A DNA stretch of 9,617 bases from Actinomycetes bacterium (GTDB lineage: Bacteria; Actinomycetota; Acidimicrobiia; Acidimicrobiales; RAAP-2): positions 1-9,617 of the forward strand of contig JAKCEC010000038.1 of the NCBI GenBank assembly GCA_021841725.1. The letters are read 5' to 3'. The translations under genes were made by a program, and so were the position numbers. A model generated the notes under the pieces. That model did not search any database. It saw only the letters and a list, made by a program, of their open reading frames with translations, and was not told where the DNA came from. Position 1 is the stretch's first letter. Each line of letters begins with the position of its first letter. This document shows positions 6,363 to 9,617 of this stretch, in pieces.

Positions 6363-7671
6363 CCGAGCGACCGCCGGAGGGACGACCACTCGTCGGTCGG
6401 CGCGGGGCGCGGGTCGGCGGCGGTGGTGGCGGCACCTTCATCCCCAGCAACTTGGCGAATTCGGGGATGGCGCCCGCGTTCTTCACGGCGACCGCTTTCG
6501 CACTCTCGTCCGCCGGGATGCCCAGGGGCTTCACGTTGCGACGGATCGACGTCTCGACCGTCAAGTTGACCAGTTCGATCCAGGTGGCGACGTCGAGTTC
6601 CGCCGTGAGCGCCGTCGACACCGCGGCCACGAGGGCGGTCGCGGTTTCGGAGGAGACGCGCGTCGACATGTCGGGAGGTCGCGCCACGAGGCGCAGCGCC
6701 TCGGCGACGTTATTGGACTTCATCGCGGCGTCGAGCTTCTCGGTCCACTGCGTGCGCAGGATCTCCAGACGGTTCGTCAACGACGCCTGCAGGTCCTTGA
6801 GCTGCGCGCGGGCCTCGTCATCGAGCGACGTCGTCTTGGCGGAGGTCACCACCGCGCGCAGGTCGCGTAGTCGCAATTCCTTGCCCGCGCCGAGGGCCCC
6901 GGCCGCCCGGTCCTTCCACATCGCCAGCGTCGTCTTGGGCAACAGGTCCTCGGCGATGCGCTCGATGGTGCCCGGATCAATCGTGGGTCGGCCTTGCGCC
7001 GTGGCGTTCTTGTTCTGCTCGGCGACCGCGGTGCGCACCGAAGGCATCCCACCGCGCAACAACTGCTCCGCGACGGGCAGCTGCTCGGGGGAGAGGGTCG
7101 CCAAAAAGGCGTTGCGGAACGTGGTCGTGACCGGGGGGGCCCCGGGAGGACCACTACGCTCACGGCTCGGTCGACCGGGGCGGTCCGGGCGGTCGGTGCG
7201 CGGACGCTCCGTACGCGGCCCGCGCTCACCGACGGGACGCTCGGGTCGGTCACCGCTGGGGCGATCGGGTCGGGGTCCTCGGTCGCTCGAACGCTCCTTG
7301 GACGCGGGGCGGGCCCCACGCTTGGCGCCGTCGCGTCGGCCCTCGCCACGGTCGTCGCCGTCACGGCGCGGCCCTCGACCCTTGGCGGCGTAGGTCACGG
7401 TCACGTCGGGCACCGGCTTGTCCGAGAGGATCAACTCGATACGTTCCTTGCGCGGGTCGAGCGGCGACGCCGTCTTCGCCGGCAGGACCGAGAGGACTTC
7501 CATCCCCTCCATATACTGCTCCACGTCGGCCCGGTAGACGGTGCCCACCACGGGTCCGCCCGGCACCAACGATGCCTGCAGCACGCCCTTCGGTAGTTTC
7601 GCTCCCGCGGCGCGCCACGTAGCGACCTCTCCGTTGAGGCTGGTGATTTCGATCTCAATGCGACGAGACAT
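6346..7671 (-). CDS. Uncharacterised protein with Arg/Pro/Asp-rich disordered linker
   Basis: A 441-residue protein I do not recognise as a named family. Three parts are visible. Residues 1-95 look like a compact beta-rich domain (alternating IEIEITSL, then GPVVGTVYRADVEQY and RIELILSD). Residues about 97-181 form a low-complexity linker with about 23 Arg in 85 residues, organised as RP/DR/ER repeats with Gly. Residues about 182-408 look mostly helical (AFLATLSPEQLPVAEQLL, then LRLRDLRAVVTSAK and later helices). The tail of about 30 residues is Pro/Arg-rich and contains six consecutive prolines (about 413-418). Basic low-complexity linkers of this kind are common in RNA-binding proteins, so nucleic-acid binding is a reasonable but unproven guess. 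No Shine-Dalgarno precedes ATG 7671; a TAGATT hexamer 8 nt upstream suggests a leaderless transcript. Third-position GC bias and uninterrupted length support this frame over the antisense frame 6326-7393. Confidence 0.8.
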   Translation of the reverse strand: MSRRIEIEITSLNGEVATWRAAGAKLPKGVLQASLVPGGPVVGTVYRADVEQYMEGMEVLSVLPAKTASPLDPRKERIELILSDKPVPDVTVTYAAKGRGPRRDGDDRGEGRRDGAKRGARPASKERSSDRGPRPDRPSGDRPERPVGERGPRTERPRTDRPDRPGRPSRERSGPPGAPPVTTTFRNAFLATLSPEQLPVAEQLLRGGMPSVRTAVAEQNKNATAQGRPTIDPGTIERIAEDLLPKTTLAMWKDRAAGALGAGKELRLRDLRAVVTSAKTTSLDDEARAQLKDLQASLTNRLEILRTQWTEKLDAAMKSNNVAEALRLVARPPDMSTRVSSETATALVAAVSTALTAELDVATWIELVNLTVETSIRRNVKPLGIPADESAKAVAVKNAGAIPEFAKLLGMKVPPPPPPTRAPRRPTSGRPSGGRSATPRA

Positions 7672-7679
7672 AGGAGAAC

Positions 7680-7685
7680 AATCTA
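7680..7685 (-). promoter_or_regulatory. Candidate -10 element (TAGATT) for the minus-strand gene
   Basis: Read on the minus strand, TAGATT ends 8 nt before ATG 7671 within the 85-nt divergent region. The bases between (GTTCTCCT) contain no purine-rich Shine-Dalgarno, consistent with a leaderless transcript. No convincing -35. Confidence 0.45.
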
Positions 7686-7744
7686 GTCGCTTTCACCACT
7701 TGGAATAGTCGTGGACCGCCGAGGGGGCGTCCGAGCGGAATCTC

Positions 7745-7750
7745 TAGCAT
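7745..7750 (+). promoter_or_regulatory. Candidate -10 element (TAGCAT) for htrA
   Basis: TAGCAT ends 6 nt before ATG 7757, placing the expected transcription start at the start codon. The intervening GGTGAC is a poor Shine-Dalgarno and too close for one. With the TAGATT on the other strand, this makes 7672-7756 a compact divergent promoter region. Confidence 0.45.
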
Positions 7751-7756
7751 GGTGAC

Positions 7757-9184
7757 ATGAGCGAAAACACCGAACACAATGCTGCGTCAGAGGCGTGGAC
7801 GGCCCCCGCTTCCTCGTCGCCGTCCGCGAGTCCCGACGACGCACCCGATGTTTCTCACGACGCGACGCTCCCGGGCCCCGATCCCGCGGTGGCTGCGCCC
7901 GACCTCGACGCGCCGTCGGCTATATCCGACCCGGATACGCTGAGCGCGCCGGGACCCGCGGGTGCCGACGAGGGGAGTGCCCCGTCGTCGGGTTGGTCCG
8001 AGGCCGCCTCCTTCGCGACCTCGTCCACCGCCACGTCGGCCGACGCGAGTTCGCCGCCGCCGGCAGCGCGCGCGACCAAGTCGCCCTGGACCAACCGCGT
8101 GACCCTCCTGCTCGTCGCGGCCATCGTGGGTGGCCTGGCGGGCCATTTCACGGCGCGCGTCGGTACCACCAACGCGAACCTGCCCGTGACCACCGACACC
8201 GCGTCGCCCGCGGCGTCGAGCACCACCGGGGGACTGACGATCCCCCAGCTGGTGGTCAAGGTGCAACCCTCCGTGGTGTCGATCGACGTGAAGGGACAGG
8301 GCACCGAGGATCAGGGGACCGGGATGATCATCTCGAGCAATGGTCTGGTGATCACCAATAATCACGTCATTGCCGCGTCGGTACCCAACGGTACGATTAC
8401 CGTCACCCGCACCGGTTCGACGACCGCGTTGCCCGCGACCCTCGTCGGTACCAATCCGATCGACGACGTCGCCCTCATCCGCATCGACAACGCCAGCAAT
8501 TTGCCGCCGGTCACCTTCGGTAATTCGAACGAACTGGTCGTCGGCGACAGCGTCGTGGCGATCGGTAACGCCCTGGGTCTCGCGGCGGGCACACCGACGG
8601 TCACCAACGGCATCGTCTCAGCGCTGGGACGCACCGTGACCGCGTCGTCGTCATCGTCCTCAGAGACCCTGAACAACATGATCCAGACCGACGCCGCCAT
8701 CAACCCGGGTAATTCGGGTGGCCCCCTGCTCGACGCCCAGGGTGACGTCGTGGGGATGAACACAGCCGTCGCGGGCACCTTGCCCGACGGCACCAACGCG
8801 CAGAACATCGGCTTCGCGATCCCCGTCGCGACCATCGAATCGTTACTCACCTCGCTCAAAGCGGGCCAGAGCGTGGTCAACCACGGCGCCTTCATGGGGG
8901 TGGAGATCTCCTCCATGAACCCCACGCTGCAGGCGGAGTACAACTTCACGGTGAGTAGCGGCGCGGTCGTCATGAGCGTCGTCGCGGGATCGGGGGCGGC
9001 CAACGCGGGCATTAAACAAGGTGACGTCATCGTCGCCATCAACGGCGTCTCAATCGCCAGCGCTCAGGACGTAACGAGCGTGATCTCGAGTGAACACCCA
9101 GGTGACACCATCACGGTCAAGGTGGTCCGCGGCAGTCAGACGCTCACCAAGACGGTGATCCTGGGCACCACCCCCAAGGGGTGA
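7757..9184 (+). CDS. HtrA/DegP-type membrane-anchored serine protease with PDZ domain
   Basis: Predicted envelope quality-control protease (family S1C) that degrades misfolded extracytoplasmic proteins. In the 475 residues: an Ala/Ser/Pro/Asp-rich cytoplasmic tail (1-110) with no Lys or Arg before R105; one membrane helix at about 115-131 (VTLLLVAAIVGGLAG) followed by an outside linker; a trypsin-like domain at about 155-355; and a PDZ domain at about 380-470. The triad is complete: H203 in ITNNHVI, D237 in DDVALIRI and S320 in NPGNSGGPL. The PDZ shows GVEISSM, then AGIKQGDVIVAINGVSI. One PDZ and an N-terminal anchor resemble actinobacterial HtrA/PepD proteins rather than periplasmic DegP, which has two PDZ domains. 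A run of six Ser (about residues 296-301) is in a loop before the catalytic Ser. The start at 7757 fits a leaderless transcript from TAGCAT. It is divergent from the minus-strand gene. Confidence 0.93.
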   Translation: MSENTEHNAASEAWTAPASSSPSASPDDAPDVSHDATLPGPDPAVAAPDLDAPSAISDPDTLSAPGPAGADEGSAPSSGWSEAASFATSSTATSADASSPPPAARATKSPWTNRVTLLLVAAIVGGLAGHFTARVGTTNANLPVTTDTASPAASSTTGGLTIPQLVVKVQPSVVSIDVKGQGTEDQGTGMIISSNGLVITNNHVIAASVPNGTITVTRTGSTTALPATLVGTNPIDDVALIRIDNASNLPPVTFGNSNELVVGDSVVAIGNALGLAAGTPTVTNGIVSALGRTVTASSSSSSETLNNMIQTDAAINPGNSGGPLLDAQGDVVGMNTAVAGTLPDGTNAQNIGFAIPVATIESLLTSLKAGQSVVNHGAFMGVEISSMNPTLQAEYNFTVSSGAVVMSVVAGSGAANAGIKQGDVIVAINGVSIASAQDVTSVISSEHPGDTITVKVVRGSQTLTKTVILGTTPKG

Positions 9185-9198
9185 GCGGAGCAGCCGGC

Positions 9199-9234
9199 GA
9201 GAGTCGCGGGTGAAAGAGGTCACTCTCCCCTTTC
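9199..9234 (+). terminator. Weak hairpin after htrA, possible terminator
   Basis: GAGAGT (9199-9204) can pair with ACTCTC (9222-9227) across a 17-nt loop, followed by CCCCTTTCC rather than a true T-run. A second small hairpin, CACCCC-CAA-GGGGTG (9169-9183), overlaps the htrA stop codon. Neither is a canonical intrinsic terminator, so this is a weak call. Confidence 0.22.
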
Positions 9235-9260
9235 CACCGACAATGCACGTTGCGTAGGAC

Positions 9261-9284
9261 AAATAACCTGATCAAATGTTATTT
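9261..9284. repeat. AT-rich inverted repeat, 7 bp arms
   Basis: AAATAAC (9261-9267) and GTTATTT (9278-9284) are perfect inverted copies separated by 10 nt that include the palindrome TGATCA. In a GC-rich genome this could be an operator for a dimeric regulator, or a small hairpin. A TTGACG (9284-9289) abuts its right arm. Confidence 0.4.
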
Positions 9285-9314
9285 TGACGCCTACCGGAAC
9301 AAATTAAGGGGGCG

Positions 9315-9320
9315 TACAAT
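9315..9320 (+). promoter_or_regulatory. Candidate -10 element (TACAAT)
   Basis: TACAAT is the closest match to the TATAAT consensus that I noticed in the window. TTGACG at 9284-9289 is the obvious -35-like sequence but the spacer is 25 nt, too long for ordinary promoters. If active, transcription would start near 9327 and run into the hairpin and palindrome region. Confidence 0.35.
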
Positions 9321-9367
9321 ATTACTAACCGAAACCACCACGGTCTAGGGCCTCAATTTCATTGGCA

Positions 9368-9402
9368 CCTTGACTCCACGATGAAGAGAGGGGAGTGCAA
9401 GG
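9368..9402 (+). other. Predicted RNA hairpin, 10 bp with one bulge
   Basis: CCTTGACTCC (9368-9377) pairs with GGAGT (9392-9396) and CAAGG (9398-9402), with G9397 bulged and a 14-nt purine-rich loop. It lies about 40 nt downstream of the start expected from TACAAT, so it may be a structured leader or small RNA element. No known riboswitch family is recognised. Confidence 0.35.
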
Positions 9403-9418
9403 CGATCTGAAATGGACG

Positions 9419-9430
9419 AGTTGTACAACT
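9419..9430. repeat. Perfect 12-bp palindrome
   Basis: AGTTGTACAACT is identical to its reverse complement. Its core TTGTACAA resembles half-site patterns of dimeric regulators such as GntR-type proteins, but no regulator can be assigned. It could also be chance in about 400 nt of non-coding DNA. Confidence 0.35.
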
Positions 9431-9617
9431 TCGCGACCGCGACCTTCCAACTTAATAACGGCACCACGTTGGCGCGGCCTTCGGTCTTGCGCGCACCCTC
9501 CATTGAGTCGAGTTCGGCGAGCGAATGCCAGAAGTCACCACCACAGTTGACCTCTTAGAGGCAGAGCTGTGCATCACCACGTGCCGACCACCTACAACGC
9601 CGGCAGGGTCGGGGTGC

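Larger units (their letters stand above)
9185..9617. other. 433-nt region without a confident gene
   Basis: After htrA no reading frame is long or codon-biased enough to call. Bases 9241-9330 are only about 41% GC (37 of 90), sharply below the flanking coding DNA, as expected for a regulatory region. It holds a 7-bp inverted repeat (9261-9284), a TACAAT hexamer (9315-9320), a predicted 10-bp hairpin (9368-9402) and a perfect 12-bp palindrome (9419-9430). Short candidates only are present: ATG 9412 to TAG 9558 (48 codons), and frames open to the right edge from ATG 9525 or from GTG 9569, the latter preceded by GAGG 7 nt upstream. One of these could be the start of the next gene, but the sequence does not decide it. 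Confidence 0.6.

Noticed and set aside
6326..7393. Plus-strand open frame of 355 codons opposite the Arg-rich protein
   Set aside because: Its composition (long Arg/Ser/Gly/Pro runs) is the mirror of the repetitive linker on the minus strand; the minus frame has folded-domain-like ends and a promoter-placed start.
9412..9558. 48-codon ORF after htrA
   Set aside because: GC at third positions is only about three quarters and falls toward the 3' end, there is no good Shine-Dalgarno, and no motif is recognisable. Kept only as a possibility.
9452..9616. Minus-strand frame open from the right edge (54 codons)
   Set aside because: Weak codon bias and no recognisable motif; it may be chance in a non-coding stretch.
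9525..9617. ATG 9525 or GTG 9569 as the start of a gene running off the right edge
   Set aside because: Only 31 and 16 codons are visible. The first uses TTA and other AT-ending codons unlike the neighbours; the second has GAGG 7 nt upstream but is too short to judge.

Overview
The window comes from a GC-rich bacterium. G/C-dominated third codon positions, the tatB-tatC-helY order, a DUF4193-type acidic zinc-ribbon protein and promoter-proximal starts without Shine-Dalgarno sequences all point to Actinomycetota. An Acidimicrobiia-like lineage is my best guess, but this is inference from gene content, not a phylogeny.

Layout. Positions 1-3721 (+) hold an export and RNA-processing cluster: the 3' part of signal peptidase I (lepB), a TatB-like subunit, TatC, and a compact HelY/Mtr4-type DExH helicase overlapping tatC by 4 nt. 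Positions 3746-6362 (+) hold a 537-residue tandem ThyX-like protein, a small very acidic protein ending in a zinc ribbon, and a GNAT acetyltransferase. The GNAT gene converges on and overlaps by 17 nt a minus-strand gene (6346-7671) for an unfamiliar protein with an Arg/Pro/Asp-rich disordered linker. That gene is divergent from an htrA-type membrane-anchored serine protease with a PDZ domain (7757-9184). The last 433 nt contain no confident gene. They include an AT-rich stretch, an inverted repeat, a -10-like hexamer, a predicted hairpin and a perfect 12-bp palindrome.

How the genes fit together. LepB, TatB, TatC and HtrA all serve protein export and envelope quality control. HelY is probably an RNA helicase whose place beside tatC is a conserved actinobacterial neighbourhood. 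The ThyX-like protein belongs by homology to deoxynucleotide metabolism, but its two halves have each lost different active-site residues.

Most of the window is core genome; I see no mobile element, CRISPR array, rRNA or tRNA. The items most worth a second look are the tandem ThyX-like protein with complementary motif loss, the repeated TA-N3-T hexamers placed for leaderless transcription, the uncharacterised minus-strand protein, the shortened HelY, and the structured 3' intergenic region.
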